In this document: positions 8,629-16,599 of the stretch, piece by piece
Numbering within the stretch: the first letter of the stretch is position 1
Layout of the letters: every line of letters begins with the position of its first letter
Source: DASUKL01 sp036278755
GTDB taxonomy: Bacteria > Chloroflexota > Limnocylindria > Limnocylindrales > CSP1-4
Length of the DNA: 24,392 nt
NCBI GenBank assembly: GCA_036278755.1
Contig: DASUKL010000016.1
Span: forward strand, 1-24,392
Direction: 5' to 3'
Translations under genes and position numbers: made by a program
Notes under the pieces: model-generated
Seen by the model: the letters and a program-made list of their open reading frames with translations, nothing else
What the model was told of the DNA's origin: nothing
The model's database searches: none

Positions 8629-9918
8629 TCAGCTGCCCTTGAGGGCCATGATCCGTGCGTAGGACGTGATCAGGGTGGCCCGCGGGATGGCGCCGGCCTT
8701 GGCCTGGGCCAGGAGCGCAGCGTAGACCCCCGCCGTGGCGGCCTCCGAGCCGGTGGTCAGGATGAGGTCGGTGCCGGCCAGGGCGGCCCGCACGGCCAGC
8801 GAGGCCACGGTCACGCCGCGCGACTTGGCGGCCCCGTCGAGCGAGTCGGTCATCGTGGCGCCGCGGAAGCCCAGCTCGCCCCGCAGCAGGTCCACCCCGA
8901 TGGCCCGTGACCAGCCCGCCGCCGCTCCCTCATCGAGGGCCGGGTAGACCGCGTTGGAGAGCATGATGAGGGGCGCCGTGTCGTGGGCGATGGCGGCCCG
9001 GTAGGGCACCAGGCCGGGCGCCAGCTCGGTGGCCGAGGCCTCGATCGTGACGAACGTCGTATCGGTGTTGGCCATGGCCAGGCCCAGGCCGGGGAAGTGC
9101 TTGAAGGCCGGCTGGACCCCCGCCGCCCGGAGGCCGGCGGCGAAGGCGTCGGCCATGTCGGCCGTGATGGTCGGGCTGGGGCTGTAGGCCCGCCCCTGCC
9201 TGGCGATGAACGCATCGTCGGAGACGGGCACGTCGACGACAGGCGCCAGGTCGAGGTCGATGCCCAGGTCGCGCAGCGCCTGGCCCGTGCTCAAGCCCTG
9301 GGCCCGAGCGGTGTCCGGGTCGTCGAGCTCGCCGAGGTCGGGCGGCGCGATGGTGGGGCCGATCCAGGGGATGCGCTTGATCTGGCCGCCCTCCTGATCC
9401 ACGGCGATGAGCAGGTGCGGTCGGCCGGCGGCGGCGGCCGCGCCGCGCAAGGCGCTGGTCAGGGCGCGCACCTGGGCCGCCGTGCTGATGTTGGCTCCGA
9501 AGAGGATCACGCCGCCCACCTCCCCCCGACGGATGCGACCGAGGAGATCGGCGCTGGGCGACGTGCCGCTCATGGCCACGATGAGCTTCTGGCCGACGAG
9601 TTGGGCCAGCGAGGCCCCGGCGCTGGGGTCGGGCGTGGCCGTCGGACCGGATCCGGGGCTGGCGGTCGGTGGGCGGCTGGCGGTCGGGCGCGGGCTCGAT
9701 GTCGGCTGGAAGGTCGAGCTCGGACGGGTGGCCGGGCTGGAGGGGCTCGTCGGGGTGGAGCTCGGGCGCGGCGGGGCGGTCGGGCTCTGGGGCGCGCTCG
9801 GGCCCGTGGAGGTGGTCGGGCTCGTCCCGGGGCCCAGGTCGCAGGCCCCAGTAGCGCACGTGAGCACGAGCGCCAGGAGCAGGAGCGGCAGGCGGGTCAG
9901 GGTCCGGTCGAGTCTCAT
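8629..9918 (-). CDS. glycoside hydrolase family 3 (NagZ-like) exported protein
   Basis: 429 aa. An N-terminal hydrophobic signal with a possible lipobox ends at C26 (ATGAC). A Ser/Thr/Pro-rich spacer runs to about 100, then a GH3 TIM barrel to the end. GVILFGAN, AVDQEGGQIKRI and KHFPGLG (K273) are beta-N-acetylhexosaminidase signatures, and MTDSLDG supplies the probable nucleophile D358. The His of the NagZ catalytic loop (KHFPGHG...DSH) is absent: here it reads KHFPGLGLAMANTDT. The protein probably acts on cell-wall or other beta-glycosides outside the membrane. ATG 9918 is preceded by AGGTGG. It follows the UbiA-like gene by 42 bp on the same strand and may be in its operon. Confidence 0.9.
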   Translation of the reverse strand: MRLDRTLTRLPLLLLALVLTCATGACDLGPGTSPTTSTGPSAPQSPTAPPRPSSTPTSPSSPATRPSSTFQPTSSPRPTASRPPTASPGSGPTATPDPSAGASLAQLVGQKLIVAMSGTSPSADLLGRIRRGEVGGVILFGANISTAAQVRALTSALRGAAAAAGRPHLLIAVDQEGGQIKRIPWIGPTIAPPDLGELDDPDTARAQGLSTGQALRDLGIDLDLAPVVDVPVSDDAFIARQGRAYSPSPTITADMADAFAAGLRAAGVQPAFKHFPGLGLAMANTDTTFVTIEASATELAPGLVPYRAAIAHDTAPLIMLSNAVYPALDEGAAAGWSRAIGVDLLRGELGFRGATMTDSLDGAAKSRGVTVASLAVRAALAGTDLILTTGSEAATAGVYAALLAQAKAGAIPRATLITSYARIMALKGS

Positions 9919-9960
9919 CCCCCACCTGACGCCGGGCCGCCGCGTTTCGTTCAGCGGTCC

Positions 9961-10758
9961 CTAGAACCAGCGGGCCAGGAGGCCGGCGCTGCCGGCCAGC
10001 AGGAGGGCCGGCCAGAGGAGCTTGAGGGCGGCTTCCGGAGCGGCGATGACCGTGGACGCATCGAGGGCCTCGCGGCTGCCATCGGCGAAGATGACCTCGC
10101 CACGGACGCTGACCGCCCGCCGGCGGATGGCTCGGGCGCGGGTCGAGAGATGGCGCTGGGCGAGGCTGATGAGGGCCGCGGCGGCGCCCCCAGCAAGGGT
10201 CGGCCCGGGCGCCGCACCGCAGGCCCAGGCGGCCGTCACGAGGGGGAAGGCACCCCAGGCCAGGGCGAAGCCGAGATCCGAGTGGACCAGGGGGGCCTCG
10301 AAGGCGTAGAGCACGACGAGGGCCGCCCCCAGGCCGACGAAGCCGAGGAAGCCAGGCCCGAGCATCGTCGCCCCGAGGAGCCCGAGCCCGACCGCCGCCG
10401 CCAGGGCCAGCGAGCCGAGCCCGACCAGGATGGCCGAAGGGATCCGCGTCCGCAGCGGCCGGCCGCGCAGCTCGTCGAAGGCGTGGGCGGCCACCCCGGT
10501 GGCCAGCCCGAAGGCCACCAACGCCCCGACCACGATCCGGGGGTCGGGGTCCGGAGCGAGGGCCGCGCCGAGGAGGACGTAGGAGAGGTGCCAGATCGTG
10601 TAGGGCGGGTGGAGCAGCGTCCAGTAGTCGCGCCAGCCCCCGCCCGAGGCGGCGTAGAAGGCGGGCTTGAGCGGTGGGCCGGGATCAGTCTGCCGCCCGG
10701 CCGCCGGCCGGGCGGGCGCCGGGCGGGCGTTCGGGGCGGTGGTTCGGCTCGTCCTCAT
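9961..10758 (-). CDS. UbiA-like polytopic membrane protein
   Basis: 265 aa from ATG 10758, which overlaps the methyltransferase stop in ATGA. After a basic/Pro-rich N-terminus, WRDYWTLLHPPYTIWHLSYV opens a series of about seven hydrophobic segments, as in UbiA-superfamily prenyltransferases. HAFDELRGRPLRTRIP (D95) stands where the first Asp-rich motif (NDxxD) should be but keeps only part of it, and I see no second DxxxD motif. It may be a divergent prenyltransferase of quinone or lipid synthesis, or a non-catalytic relative. The tight link to a MenG/UbiE-like methyltransferase supports a role in prenylated quinone metabolism; this is inference. Confidence 0.75.
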   Translation of the reverse strand: MRTSRTTAPNARPAPARPAAGRQTDPGPPLKPAFYAASGGGWRDYWTLLHPPYTIWHLSYVLLGAALAPDPDPRIVVGALVAFGLATGVAAHAFDELRGRPLRTRIPSAILVGLGSLALAAAVGLGLLGATMLGPGFLGFVGLGAALVVLYAFEAPLVHSDLGFALAWGAFPLVTAAWACGAAPGPTLAGGAAAALISLAQRHLSTRARAIRRRAVSVRGEVIFADGSREALDASTVIAAPEAALKLLWPALLLAGSAGLLARWF

Positions 10759-11456
10759 CCGTCGGCCGTCGTCGCCTTCGTGGCGCTCATGACGAGCCCG
10801 CCGCCCAGGCTCATGCGGCGCGTGCGGACGTCCTCGAGGCCGGCCGCGCGCCAGTAGCCCTCCACGGCCGCGACCGGGTGGCGAGCGTGGAACCGCTCGA
10901 TGCTGGGACCCAGGAACGCACCGACGGCCGCCCAGCGCGCGGACACCACGCGCCCCGCCAGCGGGAGTCCGACCCGGGTGTAGAGCCACCACGGTGGGCG
11001 CCAGACCCCGCGAGGCAGGCCGAACTCGACCATCGCCACGCGGCCGCCGGGCTTCACCACCCGGGCCATCTCGCGCATCGTGGCCGCTGGGTCGTCGACG
11101 TAGCGCAGGAGGTAGGTGAACGTCAGGTGGTCGAAGGCGGCGTCGGGGAACGGCAGCGCCTCGGCCCGGCCCTCGACGATCGACGCGAAGACGCCCTGGC
11201 GGGCGCGGGCCAGGCGGAGCATGTCGGGGCTCTGGTCGAGGCCCACGACGGTGCAGCCGTAGCGGACACGGAGGGCCTGGGCCACGAGGCCGGTGCCGGT
11301 GGCCACGTCGAGGACGCGGTCCGTGGGTCGGGCCCCGATCGTCTCCACCATGGCCCCCCGCCAGCGCGGGTCCTGGCCCAGCGAGAGGAGCGCGGCCACG
11401 CGGTCGTAGGTCCGCCCGATCCCGGTGAAGATGCGCCCCGCGTCGTCCGCGGCCAT
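10755..11456 (-). CDS. MenG/UbiE-like SAM-dependent methyltransferase
   Basis: 233 aa from ATG 11456, chosen because homology-like sequence begins right after it; the frame extends to 11576 but would run into the arsR promoter. IFTGIGRTYDRVAALLSLGQ is the typical MenG/UbiE opening. VLDVATGTGLVA (about 48-59) is SAM-binding motif I, VGLDQSPDMLRLAR motif II, and FTYLLRYVDDP with VVKPGGRVAMVEF match the UbiE signatures. Such enzymes C-methylate demethylmenaquinone or demethylubiquinone. It is coupled by a 4-base overlap to the UbiA-like gene, consistent with menaquinone synthesis, though other small substrates are possible. No strong Shine-Dalgarno is seen. Confidence 0.88.
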   Translation of the reverse strand: MAADDAGRIFTGIGRTYDRVAALLSLGQDPRWRGAMVETIGARPTDRVLDVATGTGLVAQALRVRYGCTVVGLDQSPDMLRLARARQGVFASIVEGRAEALPFPDAAFDHLTFTYLLRYVDDPAATMREMARVVKPGGRVAMVEFGLPRGVWRPPWWLYTRVGLPLAGRVVSARWAAVGAFLGPSIERFHARHPVAAVEGYWRAAGLEDVRTRRMSLGGGLVMSATKATTADG

Positions 11457-11547
11457 GGCCAGAGTCTGACAGGCCGGCCGGCCCCGGGCCAGAGGCTCGC
11501 TGCGGACTGTGGCTGGCAGCGGCCCGGTGCCGTAGCCCCGTCCCCTC

Positions 11548-11576
11548 TTGACAGCTCGGTCGCGACGTGCTTTCAT
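11548..11576 (+). promoter_or_regulatory. candidate promoter of the arsR cassette
   Basis: TTGACA at 11548-11553, a 17-nt spacer, then TTTCAT at 11571-11576 (4/6 to TATAAT). The AT-rich stretch that follows (CATAACAGCATCATTCTATA) stands out in this GC-rich DNA and could hold the ArsR operator. Confidence 0.5.
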
Positions 11577-11637
11577 AACAGCATCATTCTATAAGGACCA
11601 GCGCATCGAGTACGGGCACGACGGATCGGAGGTGTCG

Positions 11638-11976
11638 ATGATCGAAGACTCGCTGAGCGCCGTCTTCGGCGCCCTGAGCGACCCCACCCGGCGAGCCATC
11701 CTGGCCCGCCTGACCGAAGGCGATCGGACGGTCGGCGAACTGGCCGCGCCGTTCCCCATGTCTCAGCCCGCGATCTCGCGGCATCTCCGTGTCCTCGAAG
11801 ACGCGGGCCTCATCAGCCGGCGGCGCCGGGCCACGGCCCGCCTCAGCCACCTCGAGGCGGAACCGCTGCGCGAGGCGACGTCGTGGCTGGCTCGCTACCA
11901 GGCCTACTGGCAGGAGCGTCACGACCGGCTCGACGAGCTGCTGGCGAGCCTCCAGCAAGAACCCTCCAAGGAGTAG
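11638..11976 (+). CDS. ArsR-family winged-helix regulator
   Basis: 112 aa from ATG 11638, preceded by GGAGGTG at 5 nt; an upstream ATG at 11548 would place the promoter inside the gene. SAVFGALSDPTRRAILARL, TVGELAAPFPMSQPAISRHL and RVLEDAGLISRRR are the complete ArsR/SmtB winged helix. The metal-binding ELCVCDL motif is replaced by GELAAPF, so it belongs to the non-metal branch that is usually found with an SRPBCC gene, as here. It probably represses its own promoter and the following cassette. Confidence 0.93.
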   Translation: MIEDSLSAVFGALSDPTRRAILARLTEGDRTVGELAAPFPMSQPAISRHLRVLEDAGLISRRRRATARLSHLEAEPLREATSWLARYQAYWQERHDRLDELLASLQQEPSKE

Positions 11977-12034
11977 TCCGTCCCCCTAGATGGACGGATC
12001 GCGGCCCGCCGTGGCCGCAGGAAGGATCGCACCC

Positions 12035-12514
12035 ATGGCTACCACGAAGGTCAGCGCCGAGCCCGGCCGGCCGTTCATCGATGTCGAGCGTGAGTTCGAC
12101 GCGCCCCGCGAGCTCGTCTTTCGCTGCCACATGGAGCCCGAGCTGCTGAAGCAGTGGCTGGGTCCCGGCCGGCTGGAGATGATCGTCGAGCGCTGGGAGC
12201 CGCGCGACGGTTCGGCCTGGCGGTACGTCAACCGCGAGGCGGACGGCACCGAATACGGCTTCCACGGCGTCTTCCACGGCGACCCGTCCCCGGAGGGCAT
12301 GGTCCAGACGTTCGAGTTCGAGGGCGCGCCCGGGCACGTCTCGTTGGACACGGTGACGTTCGAGGAGCGCGGCGGCCGGACGATCCTACGGATCCACTCC
12401 GTCCACCAGACGGTCGAGGCGCGCGACGCGATGATCGCGGCCGGGATGGAGTCGGGCGTCGTCGAGGGTTACGATCGCCTCGACGAGGTGCTGCAGGGCC
12501 TGGCCGCAGCCTGA
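12035..12514 (+). CDS. SRPBCC (AHSA1-like) domain protein
   Basis: 159 aa from ATG 12035 with GGAAGGA 8 nt upstream. IDVEREFDAPRELVFRCHME, LLKQWLGPGRLEM and DRLDEVLQGL are the start, middle and closing helix of an activator-of-Hsp90-ATPase-like SRPBCC fold, a hydrophobic ligand-binding cavity. It follows arsR by 58 bp and is the usual partner of such regulators. The ligand is unknown. Confidence 0.9.
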   Translation: MATTKVSAEPGRPFIDVEREFDAPRELVFRCHMEPELLKQWLGPGRLEMIVERWEPRDGSAWRYVNREADGTEYGFHGVFHGDPSPEGMVQTFEFEGAPGHVSLDTVTFEERGGRTILRIHSVHQTVEARDAMIAAGMESGVVEGYDRLDEVLQGLAAA

Positions 12515-12657
12515 GGTTAGGGCCGGGCGCACGGGCGGCGGCGCAAGGAGTCGGCGTCGCTGCCGGATCGTTCGGGGCCGCTGTCGATTCGGCGGTCGGC
12601 CGTTCGTCGATGGGTGAGGGCGGGCCACCAGGTCCGCCATACTGCCGGGAGGCCACG

Positions 12658-13062
12658 ATGCACTACCTGCTGCTGCTCTACGACGAGGGCTCCGCGAACC
12701 CGTCCGCCCCGCCCATGCCGGCGGACGATCGGGCCCAGATGATGACGGCCTTCGCCGCGTTCACCCAGGCCTGCAAGGACCGCGGCGTGTACGTCGGCGG
12801 CGACGCGCTGCAGAACGTGGCGACGGCGACGACGGTCCGCGTGCGGGACGGTCGGACGATCACCACCGACGGGCCGTTCGCAGAGACGAAGGAAGCCCTG
12901 GGCGGCTACTACCTCCTGGACTGCCAGGACCTGGACGAAGCCCTGGAGCTGGCGGCGCGATGCCCGGGGGCGGCCTACGGCTCGGTCGAGGTCCGGCCCA
13001 TCTGGGAGATGCCCTCGGGGGCCGCACCGGAGGCCAGCGCCGCTAGCGGTGCCGATCGCTGA
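12658..13062 (+). CDS. DGPF/YciI-like protein paired with ECF42 sigma
   Basis: 134 aa from ATG 12658 with GGGAGG at 5 nt. MHYLLLLYDEG opens the dimeric ferredoxin-like YciI (YCII) fold, and TTDGPFAETKEALGGYYLL contains the DGPF motif (71-74) that names the family. DGPF proteins are encoded beside ECF42-type sigma factors in many genomes, as here. Its catalytic or regulatory role is not established. The TGA stop lies in CTGA, overlapping the probable start of the sigma gene. Confidence 0.93.
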   Translation: MHYLLLLYDEGSANPSAPPMPADDRAQMMTAFAAFTQACKDRGVYVGGDALQNVATATTVRVRDGRTITTDGPFAETKEALGGYYLLDCQDLDEALELAARCPGAAYGSVEVRPIWEMPSGAAPEASAASGADR

Positions 13063-14351
13063 CGGCTGACCCGGCGACCGCCGCGGTCGTCGAGCGGGTC
13101 TTCCGCGAGGAGTCCGGCTCGGCGATCGCGACCCTGATCCGCATCCTCCGCGACTTCGACCTCGCGGAGGACGCGGTCGCCGACGCCTTCCTCGCCGCCC
13201 TCGAGCGCTGGCCGCGCGACGGCGTGCCCGATCGGCCCGCGGCCTGGATCGTCCGGACGGCACGGAATCGGGCCATCGACCGGCTCCGCCGGCAACGGGT
13301 GGGGGCCCAGAAGGCAGAGCAGCTGGCGCGCGAGCAGCTGGCCGACGTGGACGCCGTGGACGCCATGGATGCGGTCGGCGCGCGTGACGCGGAGGACGGC
13401 GACGCCATGGGCACCGACCGACTACGCCTGGTCTTCACCTGCTGTCATCCCGCCCTGTCGATGGAGGCCAGGGTGGCGCTGACCCTCCGGACACTGGGCG
13501 GCCTCACGACGCCCGAGATCGCCCGCGCCTTCCTCGTGCCGGAACAGACCCTCGCCCAGCGGCTGGTCCGGGCGAAGCGGAAGATCCGCGACGCCGGGAT
13601 CCCCTATCGCGTCCCGCCGGACGAGCTCCTGCCTGAGCGATTGGCCGGCGTCCTCGTCGTCCTGTACCTGGTCTTCAACGAGGGCTACGCTGCTTCGGCG
13701 GGCGACGCGCTGGTCCGCCGCGAGCTGTGCGCAGAGGCCGTCCGCCTCACGCGCGTGCTCCGCGACCTTATGCCCGACGAGCCCGAGGTCCTGGGCCTCC
13801 TCGCGCTCATGCTGCTCCACGATGCCCGACGGGAGGCCCGGGTCGGGCCGGACGGATCGCTGGTCCTGCTGGCCGACCAGGATCGGAGCCGCTGGGACCA
13901 GGCGGCGATCCGCGAGGGCCGTGAGCTCCTCGAGCGGGCCCTGCGGATGCGAGGCGCGGGGCCGTACCAGCTCCAGGCCGCGATCGCCGCCCTCCACGAC
14001 GAAGCAGCCACAGCCGACGCGACCGACTGGGCCCAGATCGCGGCCCTCTACGACCGACTGGACGCGGCCGCGCCCTCACCGGTGATCGCCCTCAACCGGG
14101 CCGTGGCCATCGCCCTCGCGGGCCGAGGGGGGGATCGCGAGGCCAGCCTCGAGCACGGGCTGACCCTCATCGACGAGGTGGCGGAGCCGCTGGCCGACTA
14201 CCCCTACCTACACGCCGCCCGGGCCGAACTCCTCCGCCGCCTGGGCCGTTCCGACGAGGCCGCGGCGGCCTATCGGCGGGCCCTCGAGCTCACCCAGAAC
14301 GCGGCCGAACGCGCGTTCCTGGCTGGCCGCCTCGACGTCCTGGCCCCATGA
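13059..14351 (+). CDS. ECF42-type sigma factor with C-terminal TPR-like extension
   Basis: 430 aa if translation begins at CTG 13059, which overlaps the upstream stop in CTGA. The frame is closed at 13044 and no ATG, GTG or TTG occurs until GTG 13224, which would delete half of region 2. The peptide from the CTG (M)TADPATAAVVERVFREE is where family members normally start. Region 2 is LIRILRDFDLAEDAVADAFL to ARNRAIDRLRRQ, and region 4 is LRTLGGLTTPEIARAFLVPE with QTLAQRLVRAKRKIR. The remaining 240 residues are a helical TPR-like extension (FNEGYAAS, LNRAVAIAL, ending AERAFLAGRL), typical of ECF42 and required for activity there. No anti-sigma gene is present, so control is probably through this extension. 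Confidence 0.92.
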   Translation: MTADPATAAVVERVFREESGSAIATLIRILRDFDLAEDAVADAFLAALERWPRDGVPDRPAAWIVRTARNRAIDRLRRQRVGAQKAEQLAREQLADVDAVDAMDAVGARDAEDGDAMGTDRLRLVFTCCHPALSMEARVALTLRTLGGLTTPEIARAFLVPEQTLAQRLVRAKRKIRDAGIPYRVPPDELLPERLAGVLVVLYLVFNEGYAASAGDALVRRELCAEAVRLTRVLRDLMPDEPEVLGLLALMLLHDARREARVGPDGSLVLLADQDRSRWDQAAIREGRELLERALRMRGAGPYQLQAAIAALHDEAATADATDWAQIAALYDRLDAAAPSPVIALNRAVAIALAGRGGDREASLEHGLTLIDEVAEPLADYPYLHAARAELLRRLGRSDEAAAAYRRALELTQNAAERAFLAGRLDVLAP

Positions 14352-14383
14352 CGGCCGTCGGGCATACACTCCCCACTCCCGCA

Positions 14384-14403
14384 GCCCGGGCCGCTGCCCG
14401 GGC
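14384..14403. terminator. GC hairpin between ECF42 and VOC genes
   Basis: GCCCGGGC at 14384-14391 and 14396-14403 form an 8-bp stem with a CGCT loop. No T tract follows, so it may be a weak terminator or attenuator; it ends 27 nt before the VOC start. Confidence 0.4.
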
Positions 14404-14430
14404 CGGGCGACACGCAGAAGGATGGGTGCC

Positions 14431-15186
14431 ATGACGCGTTCCAACGTCCCCGTGTGGGTCGACCTGACCAGCCCCGACGTGGCCGCCTCGGCCGCCTTCT
14501 ACACCACGGTCCTGGGCTGGGAGGTCGAGGTCAGCCCCGACCCGCAGTACGGCGGCTACGCTACGGCCCGCGTGGGCGGGGCCAGCGTGGCCGGCATCGC
14601 GGCGCAGATGGACGCTTCGAACCCCATCGCGTGGCACCTCTACATCGGCACGGACGATGCCGCGGCCCTGGCCGCGAAGGTCGCAGCCGCCGGCGGGACC
14701 GTGGTCGTCCCCGGCTTCGACGTCGGCGACCAAGGCCAGATGGCTCTCTACCAGGACCCCTCGGGCGCGTTCATCTCGGCCTGGCAGCCGGCGGCCATGG
14801 AGGGCTTCGCCGGCCAGGGCCTGGGGGCCTACGGCTGGGCCGAGCTCAACGCCCGTGGCCTGGAGCGGGCCCTCCCCTTCTACGAGCAGGCCTTTGGCTG
14901 GACGGCTCGCACCAGCCCCATGGGCGAGGGCCAGCCGGACTACACGGAGTTCCGGCTGGGCGACCAGAGCGTGGCCGGGGCCTGGGAGCTGAACCCGGCC
15001 ATCCCGGCCGAGGTCCCGAGCTACTGGCTGGTCTATTTCTGGGTCGCTGACCTGGAGGCCGCCTTCGCCACGGCCATCGGCGCGGGGGCGACCGAGATGG
15101 TCGGGCCGACCAGCTTCCCCGGCGGCCGCTTCGCGATCATCACCGACCCCCAGGGGGCGATGGTGGGCCTGCTCGAAACCAGCTGA
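14431..15186 (+). CDS. two-domain VOC (glyoxalase-like) protein
   Basis: 251 aa from ATG 14431, chosen over ATG 14422 because AGAAGG lies 8-9 nt before it. Two vicinal-oxygen-chelate domains are in tandem: PVWVDLTSPDVAASAAFYTT to about 120, and YGWAELNARGLERALPFYEQ to about 250. Both keep the beta-alpha-beta-beta-beta pattern (GWEVEV, DPSGAFISAW; GWTART, DPQGAMVGLLE). This arrangement resembles the Cfp30B/CFP32 27-kDa antigen group. Metal ligands are not obvious in every expected place (His in WHLYIGTDD), so catalysis versus ligand binding is undecided. It is the last gene of the + strand cassette. Confidence 0.92.
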   Translation: MTRSNVPVWVDLTSPDVAASAAFYTTVLGWEVEVSPDPQYGGYATARVGGASVAGIAAQMDASNPIAWHLYIGTDDAAALAAKVAAAGGTVVVPGFDVGDQGQMALYQDPSGAFISAWQPAAMEGFAGQGLGAYGWAELNARGLERALPFYEQAFGWTARTSPMGEGQPDYTEFRLGDQSVAGAWELNPAIPAEVPSYWLVYFWVADLEAAFATAIGAGATEMVGPTSFPGGRFAIITDPQGAMVGLLETS

Positions 15187-15222
15187 GGGCAAGTTCAGGG
15201 GCCGAGGCCCACGAGCCCGGGC

Positions 15223-16599
15223 TCAGCCCGGCGGCAGGCTCCAGGTCGTGCCGTCGGGGGAGTCGTGGATCTCGAGTCCGAGGGCCACGAGCCGATCGCG
15301 GATGAGGTCGGCCGTGGGCCAGTCACGCTCCGACCGAGCGCGGTCGCGCAACTCGACCAGGGCCTCGGCGTAGGGCGCGATCGCGGCGCCCGGATCGGCC
15401 ACGCCCGCCGCGGCAGCCTGGCCCAGGCGGACGATGAGCGCCCGCAGCCGAGCATCGGCGCCGTCGAGTTCGGGGCTGTCCTCGCCCGAGCGCAGGCGGA
15501 CCATGACCTCGGCCTCGAGCTCGATGAGGGCCCGCGCGGCGGCCTCCGGGTCGTGGTTCTCGAGGGCGGCCATCACCGTGCCCTCGAGGCGGGCGACCTC
15601 GTCGCCCAAGGGTCCGGGCGCGCGACCAAGCCCTCCCCCCGCACCTGGTGAGGTCGCCTCACCTCCCGAAGACGGCGCTCCGCCCGAAGACGAGGCCCCG
15701 CCCGAAGACGAGGCTCCGCCCGAAGAGGACGCCCCAGCCGAGGCCGCCCCCGCAGCCAGGCCGGCTCCGACAGGTGACGACGCGTCACCCCTGGCCAGGC
15801 GGCCGGCCGTTTCGCCCAAGGCGGCGATCGGCACCTCCGTCCCGGAAGGCAGGACGGCGCTTCGGCCGGCACTGCGGATGGTCACCCCGCCCAGGCCGGC
15901 CACGGCCGCGCGGCCAGCGGCCAGGTCGAGCAGCAAGGCCGTGTGGCCGTCGACGCCAAGGACGAACGTGTCGGCGGGCAACTGGGCTTCGAGCGCCCGC
16001 AGGCGGCGCTCGCCCATGTAGCAGAAGCGGGTGTCGTGGTTGCCGCCTTCGGCGTTGTCGTAGTGGGGCACGACGGCCGCCCGCAGGCCGGTCAGCCGGC
16101 CCAGGAGGTCCAGCCCCTCCAGCCAGTGCGGTTCGAGGCCCACCTTGTAGATCTCGTAGACAGGCAGGCTCACGGCCCCGGCGGTGACCGCCGCCGCGCT
16201 GGCCAGGGTCACGATCCCCCCGTCCTCCAGACGCTGGGCGAGTGCCTCGGGGATGGGCCCGCCGACCCACTGGCGGAGCGCGTAGCTGGGGCTGCCGGGA
16301 CCGACCATGACGTAGCGGGCCTCGCGGAGCCGAGCCAGGGCCGTGGCTTCGGCGACCGGGCCGCCGTCCCGACGACGGTAGGTGACGACCTCGAAGGGTC
16401 GGCCCACGCTCTCACGGAAGAAGTCGACGGTCCGGGCACTCAGGTCGTCGGCGTTCTCCTGGAAGCCGTAGGGGGTATCGATGATGGCGGCCGGCACCTC
16501 GCCCCGCTCGAAGCGCTCGAAGAGGGCCCGATGGACCTTGGCCATGGTGGGCGCGACCTCGCCCGAGCCCATGATGGCCAGCACGCGCGGCCAGGTCAT
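15223..16599 (-). CDS. peptidase S51-like domain fused to CysRS C-terminal-like domain
   Basis: 458 aa from ATG 16599, coupled by ATGA to the upstream hydrolase; the frame continues upstream but without homology. Residues 1-260 (RVLAIMGSGEVAPTM, AAIIDTPYGFQENADDL, VMVGPGSPSYALRQW, VVPHYDNAEGGNHDTRF) are a class-I-amidotransferase-like fold of the cyanophycinase/dipeptidase E (S51) type. The nucleophile elbow reads LASAAAVTAGA instead of SAGA. A linker at 275-325 repeats a Ser/Gly/Ala hexapeptide. Residues about 330-458, ending ELRDRARSERDWPTADLIRD then RLVALGLEIHD and TTW, match the C-terminal end of cysteinyl-tRNA synthetase. No synthetase catalytic domain is present. The function is unknown; tRNA or nucleotide sensing is possible. 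Confidence 0.85.
   Translation of the reverse strand: MTWPRVLAIMGSGEVAPTMAKVHRALFERFERGEVPAAIIDTPYGFQENADDLSARTVDFFRESVGRPFEVVTYRRRDGGPVAEATALARLREARYVMVGPGSPSYALRQWVGGPIPEALAQRLEDGGIVTLASAAAVTAGAVSLPVYEIYKVGLEPHWLEGLDLLGRLTGLRAAVVPHYDNAEGGNHDTRFCYMGERRLRALEAQLPADTFVLGVDGHTALLLDLAAGRAAVAGLGGVTIRSAGRSAVLPSGTEVPIAALGETAGRLARGDASSPVGAGLAAGAASAGASSSGGASSSGGASSSGGAPSSGGEATSPGAGGGLGRAPGPLGDEVARLEGTVMAALENHDPEAAARALIELEAEVMVRLRSGEDSPELDGADARLRALIVRLGQAAAAGVADPGAAIAPYAEALVELRDRARSERDWPTADLIRDRLVALGLEIHDSPDGTTWSLPPG
15650..15735 (-). repeat. 18-bp in-frame repeat coding the Ser/Gly linker
   Basis: The plus-strand unit GAAGACGAGGCCCCGCCC and close variants recur with an 18-bp period, giving a six-residue Ser/Gly/Ala repeat between the two domains of the fusion protein. 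Confidence 0.75.

Noticed and set aside
8983..10857. A 624-codon plus-strand frame over the GH3 and UbiA-like genes
   Set aside because: It is low-complexity and lies opposite two well-supported genes; such frames arise from third-position GC bias.
9958..10992. Longer UbiA-like frame starting at 10992
   Set aside because: The first 78 codons overlap the methyltransferase 3' end in another frame; ATG 10758 in an ATGA overlap fits better.
15217..15231. Inverted repeat CCGGGCT/AGCCCGG at the convergent VOC and S51-like gene ends
   Set aside because: The loop would be one base and no T tract follows, so it is not a credible terminator hairpin.
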